From positions 1 through 64,000 of the forward strand of contig NW_023361675.1 in assembly GCF_001411555.2 (NCBI RefSeq): a stretch of 64,000 nucleotides of DNA, written 5' to 3'. The number at the start of each line of letters is the position of its first letter. The first letter of the stretch is position 1. The stretch comes from Juglans regia (Eukaryota > Streptophyta > Magnoliopsida > Fagales > Juglandaceae). Shown here one piece after another: positions 35,157 to 46,139 of this stretch. The notes below the pieces were generated by a model. That model made no database searches. It saw only the letters and a list, made by a program, of their open reading frames with translations, and was not told where the DNA came from. The position numbers and the translations under genes are program-made.

Positions 35157-35680
35157 ACTACAATTAATGGACTGTTAGTGATCTGATATGGACTGTTTTA
35201 GCTCATTTATGGACTGTATTGGGATGAATTGTGGACTGTATTGGGTATTTGTGAGATGCTTTGGATAATTGTTGGACTGTTTTGAGGTATTGTTGAACTG
35301 TTTTGAGGTATTTAGTGGATTGGTTTGGAAATTTGGACTGCTTTGGAAATTTGTGGACTGCTTTGTGGACTGCTTTGGAAATTTGTGGACTGTTTTGTGG
35401 ACTGCTTTGGAAATTTGTGGATTGCTTTGTGGACTGCTTTGGAAATTTGTAGACTGCTTTGGCTATTTCTTAACTGTTTTTGGGATAATTTGTGGACTAT
35501 TTTAGCTCATTTATGGACTGTATTGGGATGAATTGTGGACTGTATTGGGTATTTGTGAACTGTTTTTTGGATAATTGTGGACTGTTGTTACTTGGGAAAT
35601 TTGTTGACTGCTTTGTGGACTGCTTTGGCTATTTCTAAACTGTTTTTGGGATAATTTTCTTCTATTTTAGCTCATATATA
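35157..35680. repeat. GGACTGCTTTGG minisatellite in the Harbinger element
   Basis: TGGACTG(C/T)(T/A)TTGG units alternate with AAATTTGT or ATAATTTGT spacers, so a repeat of about 19-25 bases recurs more than 20 times. The same family of words fills 44780-45330 of the deleted relative. Open frames here (for example 35269-35505) are repeat-encoded and not genes. Confidence 0.8.
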
Positions 35681-36261
35681 ATTTGGTTATATATGTATTA
35701 GGCTTCTTTAGTGTCAAGATTTTCACAAAATAATATGTTTCTTGTCTTGCATTTGACATTTCAAGTGACTGCTTTTGATTAACCATGCAGGAAATTTGCG
35801 TGAGCCTTTTGGCTTACATGTTATTCTTTCACATTCGTTTTTTTTTTTTTTCCCAACTTTATTTATAATCTTAATAAGATGTGAGTTTGAAATGTTCATT
35901 TGAACCCCTCCCCCCGTTTCCACCTCTTCCTTCCTGCTTTATGTATTGGACATTTTATCGTTGCTATTAAATTTTCTTCTTTTGTTTTAGACATTGGGAG
36001 AGGGGATGTTTCAGCTTTATTCACATCTTGAAATGCTATCACTAAAACATAACAATGAATCCGATTGAAATGCTATCACTAAAACATAACAATGGATGTA
36101 AATGAATATTTCTAAAAACTGAGGAATATTTGTAAAAATTGAAGATTTACAACATGACAAATTAGAAATTTAACATCATAGCTTTACTTAAAGTTGAATG
36201 CAGAATTAAAAATTACATGAATTTCAAATTCTAAATTATAAATTAGAAACATAAATGCAAA

Positions 36262-37526
36262 TTACGTACGACCATGAATATTCCATAAATGCTCGATAAG
36301 GTCGGTCTGGAGTTGACTATGAGTGCTTCTATCTCTATTTCGATGATGTTGTGCAATGAACTCTATGAATTCAGGTATATTATCACGCGAAATTGGCTCA
36401 TTTGGAGTCTCCCATTTGTTCATAAATAAATTGCTCAGCCCCGAGATATAGATGCCGCTCATCTTCAACGATCATATTATGTAAGATAATGCATGCGTAC
36501 ATAATATCTTTTAGTACTTCAAAACGAAAAAACCTCGCAGGTCCACGCACAATTGCAAATCTACCTTGGGGTACTCCAAATGCACGCTCGACATCTTTCC
36601 TTGTAGACTCTTGGCAAGCAGCAAAGTGTTTTTTCTTATTTCCCTGAGGAGATGGAATTGTTTTCACTAATGTTGCCCACGAAGGATATATACCATCTGC
36701 AAGATAATATCCCATTGTATATTCATGACCATTGATTGTATAATTGCACGGAGGAGCACGACCTTCGGCCAACGTAGCAAAAACAGAAGATCGATCAAGT
36801 ACGTTGATATCGTTATGCGACCCAGGCAAACCAAAAAAAGCATGCCATATCCAAAGATCATAAGATGCAACAGCTTCTAAAATAATAGTAGGCTCATTCA
36901 CGTGACCAGAATACATACCTATCCATGCAGTAGGACAATTCTTCCATTTCCAATGCATACAATCAATGCTACCCAACATACCTGGAAATCCACGTTTTTG
37001 TCCGGCATCTAGTAACCTCACTATATCACTGCTGTTTGGAGATCTCAAATACTCACCCCCAAAAATTGAGACAATTGCCTTAACAAATTTTTTTCATGCT
37101 TTGCCGTGCGATGCTTTCTCCGATTCTTATGTACTCGTCCATTAGATCTGCGGTGACCTCATATGCTAGCATCCTAATTGCCGCAGTTATCTTTTGAAGG
37201 GAAGACAATTCAAGCCTCCCACTGGCATCTCTCTTTTGGACAAAATAATTATCGTGAGAGACTATTGTATCATGTATGCGTAAAAAAATATTATGACTCA
37301 TTCGAAACCTCCTCCTAAAAAGATATGGCGGATATATTGGTGTTTCAGCAAAATAATCATTTCAAAGGCGTTGATGACCTTCGAATGAATCACGTCTGAT
37401 GAATCTACGACGTTGAGGAGTACGACGAGGTGTAGAAGATGTTCCCTCGGATATCATTGCAATTGCTTGCATCATATCCAACTCATGATCAGAATAATCA
37501 TCATCAAAATTTGAAGAGGGATCCAT
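36262..37526 (-). pseudogene. Harbinger DDE transposase, frameshifted
   Basis: The minus-strand ATG at 37526 opens MDPSSNFDDDYSDHELDMMQ and then an Arg-rich stretch. Next come RMSHNIFLRIHD, LGSIDCMHWKWKNCP (first Asp), LPGSHNDINVLDRS (second Asp), ADGIYPSW, KDVERAFGVPQGRFAIVRGP (catalytic Glu) and ACIILHNMIVEDER. These are the landmarks of the plant PIF/Harbinger (DDE_Tnp_4) transposase, about 420 residues, near full length. Three breaks are seen: a TGA at 37364-37362, a one-base frameshift at a seven-T run (37088-37094 on the plus strand), and a further shift near 36405-36415. Without them the gene would be complete. It converges with ORF1. Confidence 0.85.
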
Positions 37527-38081
37527 AGCAAATTGAGGGAAGAAAACTAGAATTGGAGAAAGGAAGTTTGGTTTTTGATGAATGTAATTAGAGGATGAGT
37601 CTATTTATAGGGTTTGATCATCAACTAGTAGTTACAACTAAAAAAATTGGTAAAAGAAGAATGGTTGGCTACAAATTAGTTCATTCAAGAATTATAGATA
37701 GTGATTGGTTGGTATAATAAGTTGTTGGCATGTTTGTTAGATTCAACTACAATTCTAAATGTAAATGTTGAGTAGAAGAAATGTTGGTATGTTTATATAT
37801 GTGATTGTTGGGTGAATGGTTGACAAAATATATTTATTCAATAATTAGGTTGAGAGAAAAAATATTTGAAAAATAATAATCTTTTTTATTAATAAAGTTA
37901 TTAATTAATATATCAACTGTATTTGTAAAAATATATATATATATAATATTTTATTATTATTTGAACTTCAAGATAGCTAGTCTAATGTGGACTAATCTAC
38001 TTACAAATTTATATTATAGCTAAAATCTAACATTCTAACTAAAATTTAGACTTGACAATGACTAGGCCATTACCAATGCTC

Positions 38082-38707
38082 TAAATAACATAAATGGTTA
38101 GACTTTATGTTCATAAAATCTAACTCTCAATAGAATACAGCTTGAAACAAGTATTATCGTTTGATTCACATGGCCAGATTTAGGAATCGTTTGTTTGAAT
38201 AATATTATTAATTCATTTAATATTATTTTATTATTATATATATATTTTAAATTATAATAAGGTTATAATTATTTTTAATTTAAAAATAAAAATAAAAATA
38301 AAAAATAATATTTTATTTCATTTACAATTTTTATTTAAAATTATTTTATTTTATTTTATTTTTATTATCACTAATCGTACAACCATGATTTGACCAAGAA
38401 ACTTGTGTCCCAAGTTTCAAAGAGGAAGATCACAATCTTACTCAGTAGTCACAGTCGGCACTCTCTGAACCGACAACACGCTTCCCTTCTATCACTCTGT
38501 CATCTCACCGCAGCCATTTCACCGTCTCCGTGCAGGAATTCCTGTACAAAGAGTACTGCGCACTCTACTCTTCTCTCTCTATTTTTAATAGCAAGAAGAT
38601 AGTCACACCACCGTAGCAAGTGTAATCTCTGCACTCACTTTCCGGTTACCATTCCAGCCAGCGGTGCCAAAGCATTGTTGGGTCACCTGAAACTTGTAAT
38701 AAGAGCG
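38082..38707 (+). promoter_or_regulatory. Upstream region of F-box gene 2
   Basis: 38130-38180 and 38385-38700 match the upstream region of F-box gene 3 (48233-48620), including TTGACCAAGAAACTTGTGTC and AGAGGAAGATCACAATCTTA. Between them (about 38185-38380) lies an AT-rich insertion absent from copy 3. The Harbinger element ends only about 620 bases before the start codon. Confidence 0.6.
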
Positions 38708-39832
38708 ATGTCTACGAAGTATAAACGATTATCTATCCAAGGTCATCGAGGTTTTCCACTACATCTACCCGAAAACGTCGTCGTAGAAATCCTCTTGCGG
38801 TTGCCGGTCAAATCTTTGGTACGATTCAGGTGTGTAAGTAAACGATGGTGCTCCCTAATCTCGGATCCCCGATTCTCTAAATCACAGTTCAGGCGAGCCT
38901 CTGTGCGCTCACAAAGACTTCTCATATCATCCCGTTCTGGAATTCGATCCCTAGACTGTGAGGCGCCATTTGAGGACAGTTCCACTCCCAGTGTACTCGT
39001 CGTGCCTTTCCAGAAACGGGGTCGTTATGTTAGCATCATTGGGTCTTGCAATGGTCTGGTTTGTGTGTCTCTATATAGCCATAGGGATTACTATATTTGG
39101 AATCCGTCAACGGGAAATTACAGGAAACTGCCCGATCCTGGTATTTCACTCCCTGGGCGCAAGTACTGGCATGGCTTTGGATATGATCCATCCACTGATG
39201 ACTACAAGCTTCTCGTGGCCAATTTCCGGATGCCTCCTTCTCGGGAAAGTGAAGGCAAGGTTTTCTCTTTCAAAAGAAATTCATGGAAGAGGATTCTTCG
39301 AGGCCTCGAAGATCCAGGTTATACGGAAGATTCAGCAGGGATCCTTTGCAATGGTTCTCTGCATTGGTATCTTCAATTGTGCCGCGAGCCACTTTCTGGT
39401 CAGAAAATACATGGGTTTGATTTAGCCGAGGAGAAATTCCACGAAATACCGATGCCCTCCGTGGAGTATGGACCCGAGTATGTATGCACCCAGACTTTGA
39501 GCAATCTTGGAGAGCGCCTGTGCCTCATTTTTTGTATGAGTACCCATTTTCAGATATGGGGAATGATGGAATATGGAGTCATAGAATCGTGGGCACCAAT
39601 GCATAGAGTTGGTTATTTTCGGGTAGAACCGGCCGGAAAAGATCTAAACCCGCTTTGCCTTTCCAGAAGTGGTGAGCTTGTGGCAATGAAGCATGGGATT
39701 GATTTGATGAGAAGTAATCCTGATGGAGAGATTCTTGAATATGTTGATGACTTCAGTGACTGTGACTCGCGTGTTTGTTATGCAACTATGTTTGTTGAGA
39801 GTCTACTTTCACCTTATCTGTGTTTGACTTGA
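38708..39832 (+). CDS. F-box protein with F-box-associated domain (copy 2)
   Basis: An uninterrupted single-exon frame of 374 residues starts at the ATG of MSTKYKRLSIQG. The upstream frame is open but lacks an ATG, and the start is shared with copy 3. The F-box lies at about residues 20-60 (LPENVVVEILLRLPVKSLVR). FBA landmarks are GSCNGLVCVSLYSH, YIWNPSTGNYRKLPDPG, WHGFGYDPSTDDYKLLV, SFKRNSWKRIL, ILCNGSLHWYLQ and SNPDGEILEYV, ending VESLLSPYLCLT. It is very similar to copy 3, including the flanks, so the duplication is recent. The likely role is SCF substrate receptor; the substrate is unknown. Confidence 0.92.
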   Translation: MSTKYKRLSIQGHRGFPLHLPENVVVEILLRLPVKSLVRFRCVSKRWCSLISDPRFSKSQFRRASVRSQRLLISSRSGIRSLDCEAPFEDSSTPSVLVVPFQKRGRYVSIIGSCNGLVCVSLYSHRDYYIWNPSTGNYRKLPDPGISLPGRKYWHGFGYDPSTDDYKLLVANFRMPPSRESEGKVFSFKRNSWKRILRGLEDPGYTEDSAGILCNGSLHWYLQLCREPLSGQKIHGFDLAEEKFHEIPMPSVEYGPEYVCTQTLSNLGERLCLIFCMSTHFQIWGMMEYGVIESWAPMHRVGYFRVEPAGKDLNPLCLSRSGELVAMKHGIDLMRSNPDGEILEYVDDFSDCDSRVCYATMFVESLLSPYLCLT

Positions 39833-42474
39833 TCCTTTTTTTTTTTTTTTTCTTGTTATTCTCTCCTTTTGTTTCAGTTCTTTTGCTACTCATCAATGAA
39901 AGAAAAATGCAGAACAGTGACGGTTCTAAATCTCAAAGATGTATGGAAGATCGTAGTTTTTGCAGTGCATCCTGCGCATCTTGAAATAGCAAATTTCTGT
40001 TGAACATGCACTATTTTGCAGAATTTGTTTCTGAACTACAATGTAATTAGGATTTACATTGTAATGAATGTTATTCGGTCCATTGTATTTTCAGCAGAAT
40101 GGATGTTAATGATATTCCTGATGTTTAGTTCTAGACATTAGACAAGCCTCATGGAAAGACAATAAGGATAGGGTGGATTGTTTTCTTCATCGTTTTTGTC
40201 TTTATGACATTAACTTTTACAAAAGAGTGGTGTGATTTAGGGTATATAAAAGGGTAGTGCTACAGCTAGCTACCGCTGGGGCAGTAGTATTATTTAATAT
40301 ATATTTTATTTAAATAATTTTTATATAAATTTTTTAATATTTTAAAAAAATAAAATTAAATTAAAATATTATTAAGAAAATATTTTTTTAATTCAAAAGT
40401 AAAAAATATATATTAAAAAATACTTTCTTAATCATGAAATAAAATAAAAAATTATAAAAAAATATTTTTTTATAATTTTTTATTTTACTTCATGATTAAG
40501 AAAATATTTTTTAATAATATTATGATTTTTTTTTAAATATTTAAAATAGTCATTTTACAGTCCCGTTGGGGGTTCCCTTTGAGCTTAATATGTACTTTTT
40601 TATGTGTAATTTTTAAATTTATTTTTTATATAAATTTTATTTTACACTTATAAATATTTTTAAAAAATAAAATAAATTTAAAATATCATTAAAAAACACT
40701 TTCTTAATTAGAAAGTAAAAAAAAAAATCATTAAAAAACACTTCTTTAATCAGAAAGTAAAAAAAAAAATCATTAAATAACACTTCCTTAATCAGAAAGT
40801 AAAAAATAAATCATTAAAAAACACTTCCTTAATCAGAAAGTAAAAAAAAATATATTTCCTTAATCAGAAAGTAAAATACAAATTATTAAATATTAATTTT
40901 TATTCTATTTCGTAATTAAGAAAATATTTTTAAATAATATTATAATTTTTATTTTATTTTTTAAAGTATTTAATATTATTAAAAATATCTATATAAAAAT
41001 AATTTTAAAAAATATATATAAAAAAATACTACACGCACCAGCGGGAGCCCCCACGGGGCATGTACCATTTTCCTATATAAAATGCACACGTTACAATCTA
41101 TTAATTTTTTTGTCCGGATGCATGATTAGGATGATGTCATATATTAGATGTGTAAAGTGGCTGCCTCCAAATTGTGGCTATTATTTCTTTACAGAATGAG
41201 CCAATAAATACATTATTAGAAAAAGTAATGAACGAAACAGGGTATGTTTTTAGGTGGGCGTGATTTTTTATTTTTATTTTTATCTTTTGCTAAATTTTTA
41301 GTGTGGTTTCAACTTTCAATCCACCTTTTCTTGTTAAGCAGCTAGTCATTTGTTTTATTCTCAGGTAGTTGGAAAGTTTAGGATACGTTTCCATTCAAAA
41401 CTCATTTTACTATTATAATTTTTTTAAAATTTTTAAATAAAATATAATAAATAATTTAATTTTTTCAAATTTAAAAATAATTTCTATAAATTTTTACTGA
41501 AAATATAATAAATAATTTAATTTTTATTTTATTATTTACAAATTATCTCAACCATCTTTAAATTTAAATCATTCCTAAATCTTAATTTAGCCATATTAAA
41601 AAATATATAAAAAATAGCATAATTTTTAACCAATATATTTTATTTATTCATAGGTCGTATTCTTCCAACAGTTTTAAATAATTTTCCTACGTAATGTTAT
41701 TCAGTTTTTTTTGGTCAAATTAATTTTTATTTTCTCTCAACGATCTTTTTTAGTTAATAAAGGATTTGCTTCAACCAACTTACGGCTTGCTTCATCCATC
41801 TTTGTTAATTCTCCATCTTAGTTAATAAAAGATTTTCTCTTAACCATTTTTTTACTATAATTTTTTTCTAATTTTGACATAAATATAATAAAAAATCAAA
41901 ATTTTTGAATATCAAAATAATAATATTATTAAAAAATAATATTTTAATAATATTTTATTTAACTTTCATTTTAACTTATGTTATATCATTTTAACTCACA
42001 ATCTAAACGACATTCTAAACTACTTATAAATCTCAATTTTATTGTACATTATCCATAATTTGCATCACTATATAAGAAATGCCAGAAGTGAAGTTTGCAA
42101 TTCGTATCCTCCCTTTGTGGGGTTAGGGTATGCTCCTTTTTCTCCTCATTTTTATTATATAATTGTTGCCTTTTCTCTTTAGTTTTTTATATTTTGAAAG
42201 TATAATTATTAAATATTTTTGAAATATAAATTGGTGGTATTTTCATTCTATCAAAAGATGTCATGTCAATTATAAGTATACTTGTAAAAATAATCGTTAA
42301 TTATATAATATATTGAATTGGAATAATAATACAACTAACAATATTTAGCAACACCCACGACTATGACACGAACTCGACATGAAAGAATAGAGACAAGATT
42401 GTGCATAGTAATAAAATATTATTAAATTAATCATTTTTTTATTAATTATTGGATTGGTCAAATAATAGAGACAA
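39833..42474. repeat. 3' flank of F-box 2 and gene-free AT-rich region
   Basis: 39833-40190 corresponds to the 3' flank of copy 3. 40250-41060 is an AT-rich block bounded by GC-richer ends (GCTACCGCTGGGGCAGTAG and AGCGGGAGCCCCCACGGGGC), a likely non-autonomous element. 41390-41540 and 41860-42020 are copies of the AT-rich MITE. No gene is seen. Confidence 0.45.
40680..40875. repeat. Tandem repeat, ~38-base unit, five copies
   Basis: Units of the form ATCATTAAAAAACACTTCCT followed by TAATCAGAAAGTAAAAAAAA repeat five times with small changes and a truncated last unit. Confidence 0.75.
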
Positions 42475-42953
42475 GAGCATTTTTATTGGATTGATCAAAT
42501 TCATCTTCAAAATTTAATTAATATCATTTTTTTTTATATTTACCTATTTCATTTAAATTCAATCTCCACATTGGATTAGCCATTCACTCTCTATATAATA
42601 ATAAAATATTATTAAATTAATAATTTTTTTATTTAATTTATTTGTATCACATTTTATAATTCTACTAATTTAATATTAATAATAATTATATTCTAATTAA
42701 ATTAAGATTAAAAAAATCATATTTTCAAATGTCATTTAATGCTAATAAAAAAAATTGAGATTAAATTTAGTTGGAGTGAGAAATTATTATTTTAATGTTT
42801 GGTGAACTAATTGTAATTCTCTATATTTAACTAATTACTGTAACAGAAATTTAAATTATTTTGGAGATGACCAATCCAATGTAGAGTATTTTTTATACAA
42901 ATTATCTAAAATTTAACTAATCTTTTCATTTGGCCAAGCCAATGAAGATGCTC
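42475..42953. mobile_element. PIF/Harbinger-type MITE, ~480 bp
   Basis: The left end GAGCATTTTTATTGGATTG pairs with the complement of the right end, GAGCATCTTCATTGGCTTGG. TTA follows the right end, but the left flank is ACA/CAA, so the target duplication has decayed. It shares subterminal sequence with the MITE at 12448-13217 (CCACATTGGATTAGCCATTC). Confidence 0.7.
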
Positions 42954-44084
42954 TTAGGTGTGGTTCAACCCGAATATGGCATGGCATTAATCGACCTGAC
43001 GGGTTAGCCATTTTATTTTTTATAAATATTATATATAAACTTGAGATAAATAAAAATGCGAAGCTTGACACTTTTTTTTTTGGTTATTTCTTTTATTAGT
43101 ATATTTTAAGAGATTTTTTTTTAAAAGATTGTTCTTTTTTACTTTCATACGTAACTTCTAACATTTAGTAAAGTGTAGTAGTAGAACTACATCAAGGGTA
43201 GGCTCAAAATTTATCGAAAATTCATAATATCCACTAGATTTTATTAATAATTCTGGATATATAAAAAATGGCTCTCACAAAAAATTCATAATCTCTATAT
43301 ACTTTCTAATATTTTCTAAAATTTGATTATACGTAGAAATGCCTATTTCCGATATTTTTTCTATATCTCCAAAGTTTTGTATAATTTCTATATATTATTT
43401 ATTTTCAAGGAAGTGGCCCCACCAAAACTAAACTAAAACTAAGTTTAGGTAAAATAATAAAATTATTTAACATGGATCACAAAGTTTTTTATTATATAAT
43501 ATTTGACTTCTTAGTTGAAATACAAAGTGAAAATACATAAAAAAAATATCTAAGTTGGATGATTTATATGAAAAATAGTTCATAAGTATTATCCTCTTGA
43601 ATAAGAAAAATTTATTAATGATCTCAATTATGACATTATATGCATAATGTATGTCATATGCATAATGTGATATAAAAATATCTAGATTTTATACAAAACT
43701 TAATAAACTAACTTAAATATTAAAGTGAAATATGGTCTTTTAAAACATCACTTGATAATTTTTATTAAAAAAATAAATTTTCTATATTTTATTATAAAAA
43801 TAATAATGAATATCGTTCAATGAACGAGCTTGGTAGAATTAGCATAATTAAAAAGACTCAACAGTGCCCTATATGCATGAAAGCACAAGGTAGTCCTAGG
43901 CTCTACTTTTAAGTGGAAAGGATGAGTAAGGGCTATAAATGACTTTATAATTAATGAAGATGCTGGAAGTGGCCATTCTCGAAAAAGGATGATCACCTCT
44001 CCCGTAGGATTAGACATGGAAGGAGTTCAGATGGGAGAAACTACTACCCGAGTAACTAAGAAAGTCAAGCTTTCTTCTACCTCC
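42954..44084. other. Intergenic, no gene seen
   Basis: The sequence is AT-rich with no recognisable domain. A minus-strand open frame at 43817-44017 is short and featureless. Confidence 0.4.
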
Positions 44085-44607
44085 TTAGAGCATTGAACGA
44101 GCCATTTGTCAATGTAAATTTAAATTGAAAGTAAATAAGAAAAAAAACATTCACATTGACCTAATTAAATTCTTGAAGTTTAACATATCTGCTACAGTAT
44201 TTTTTACCTCCTCTTTATATCTGGCGAGGTCCTGTTTAATATTGAAAAGAATTTTTTATTATTTCATCTGCATCCACTCTTTCCCTCGTTCTTTCTCTTT
44301 CTTCATCCCATTTCTCTCGTTTTTCTCTTTCTTCATCTCGAAACCTGTGAAACACGGAGACATTTGGGTCTTCTTCGATCATCCACGCCTTCTTCTCTCT
44401 ATCGAGTGTCTACGACATTGTCTTCCAGCCCACAAGAGACCTGCGCATTTCCTCCCCAAATCTTTCACAACAAAATTACCATTTGAGTATTTCTTACAAA
44501 CTGATTTCCAATTGAGAATTCGATTTACATGGGTTTCGATTTACACTCTCATACGATGTGGAATTTATTCTTTTATTGAGCCTTTTTTTTTCTTTTATTG
44601 TTTTGTT

Positions 44608-44720
44608 TTCCGTTGTCTTGAAAAGGTTGAACAACTGATCGAAAACCAATTGAAAAAGTTTTCCGTTGTCTTGAAAAGGTTGAACAACTGATCGAAAACC
44701 AATTGAAAAAGTTTTCCGTT
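44608..44720. repeat. 53-base tandem duplication
   Basis: A unit running from TTTTCCGTTGTCTTGAAAAG to CCAATTGAAAAAG occurs twice without change, followed by the first part of a third copy (TTTTCCGTTGTCTAC). Confidence 0.9.
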
Positions 44721-44779
44721 GTCTACATTTTCCCAAATATCTACTTGTTGATGCACGTAAGTTTCATGTTTGGCTACTT

Positions 44780-45335
44780 CTGATATGATATGGAGTAATT
44801 AGTGGACTGTATTGGCTACTTGTGATCTGATATGGAGTAATTAGTGGACTGTATATATACTTGTGATCTGATATGGAGTAATTAGTTGATTGTATTGGCT
44901 ATTTGTGAACTATTTTTGAGATAATTTGTGGACTATATTGGATATTTGTGATCTGTTTTGGATAATTTATGAACTATTTTAGCAATTTGTGAATTGTTTG
45001 GAGGTAATTAGTGGTTTGTTTTGCCAATTTGTGGACTATTTTGAAAATTTCTAGACTCTTTTGGATAATGTATGGATTGTTTTAGCAATTTGTGAACTGT
45101 TTTGAGGTAATTAGTGGATTGCTTTGGCAATTTGTGGACTGTTTTGGGTATTTGTGATCTGTTTTGGATAATTTATGGACTGTTTTAGCAATTTGTGAAC
45201 TGTTTTGAGGTAATTAGTGGACTGCTTTGGCAATTTGTAGACTATTTTGAAATTTTCTAGACTGTTTTGGATAATTTATGGACTGTTTTAGCAATTTGTA
45301 AACTATTTTGGATAATTTATGAACTGTTTTGGTAT
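44780..45335. repeat. GGACTG minisatellite of the deleted Harbinger copy
   Basis: Units such as GATATGGAGTAATTAGTGGA and TTTTAGCAATTTGTGAACTG repeat with a period near 24 or 48 bases. They are related to the array at 35157-35680 but have a different dominant unit. Confidence 0.75.
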
Positions 45336-46139
45336 GTTTGTTGGATTCAACCACAATTCTAAATGTAAATGTTGGGTAGAATAAATGTTGGTATGTTTGT
45401 ATATGTGATTGTTGGGTGAATGGTTGACAAAATATATTTATTGAATAATTAGGTCGAGAGAAAAAATACTTGAAAAATAATAATTTTATTTATTAATAAA
45501 GTTATTAATTAATATATCAAATGAATTTGTAAAATATAAAAAATATATATATTATTAAAATATATAATATTTTATTATTATTTAGACTTTAAGATAGCTA
45601 GTCCAATGTGGACTAATCTAACTACAAGTCCATATTATAGCCAAAATCTAACATTCTAGCTAAATTTTAGACTTGGCAATAGCTAAACCATTGCCAATGC
45701 TCTTAGTAGCTAGACATGTAGATATATTGGATGGAGGCTGGTAGCCAGCCCCACTAGTATTAATGAATCTCTTGTGTTGGAATTGTTGAGAGTTTGAAAA
45801 TTCTTAAACAGTTTGAGTCCTTAGTCATCCGATTAAGAAAACGTGTTCCAACATGATTTTTCTCATGAAGACTAAGGTTGGTGTTGAGGTGATCTCAGAT
45901 GATTTGAGTTAATCTGTAAAAAGTAATATTTTATGGATTCCATTGAGTTATATATGATTGTGTAAAGTAGGTTGAGATATGTTTTTAAATATACGAAATA
46001 TGTTAATATATGTTTAAATTTTTATGAGAAATTGGAAAATTAGTGGGTTTCTATCAATAATTAATTTGAGATATATTGAGATGGATTTGACAGCAAAACA
46101 TATAGATTTGACAGCTAAACATACCCTAAATGCACCAAG

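Larger units (their letters stand above)
31580..38081. mobile_element. PIF/Harbinger transposon, 6.5 kb, formerly autonomous
   Basis: TAA is duplicated at 31577-31579 and 38082-38084. The left terminus AAGCATTGGCAATGAACTAG pairs with the complement of the right terminus, GAGCATTGGTAATGGCCTAG. The two genes expected of this superfamily are present and convergent: a Myb-like ORF1 on the plus strand (33988-34970) and a DDE transposase on the minus strand (37526-36262). Between them is a minisatellite (35157-35680). The 5' part has a CCCGAAAC repeat region (31800-32210). ORF1 is intact; the transposase is not, so the copy cannot move alone. Confidence 0.9.
44088..45702. mobile_element. Internally deleted Harbinger relative, 1.6 kb
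   Basis: TTA is duplicated at 44085-44087 and 45703-45705. The termini GAGCATTGAACGAGCC and the complement GAGCATTGGCAATGGTTTAGC match the 31580-38081 element, as do the subterminal stretches (CCATTTGTCAATGTAAATTTAA on the left, given as its ends CCATTTG and TTTAA; TTATTGAATAATTAGGT on the right). It keeps the CT-rich 5' part (44260-44345) and the GGACTG minisatellite but lacks both ORF1 and the transposase. It is therefore a deletion derivative that depended on an autonomous partner. Confidence 0.85.

Noticed and set aside
35269..35531. Repeat-encoded frames rich in Leu, Cys and Trp
   Set aside because: They are read out of the GGACTG minisatellite and have no start context or homology.
38675..38707. 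N-terminal extension of F-box copy 2 by 11 codons
   Set aside because: The extension lacks an ATG; the ATG at 38708 is shared with copy 3.
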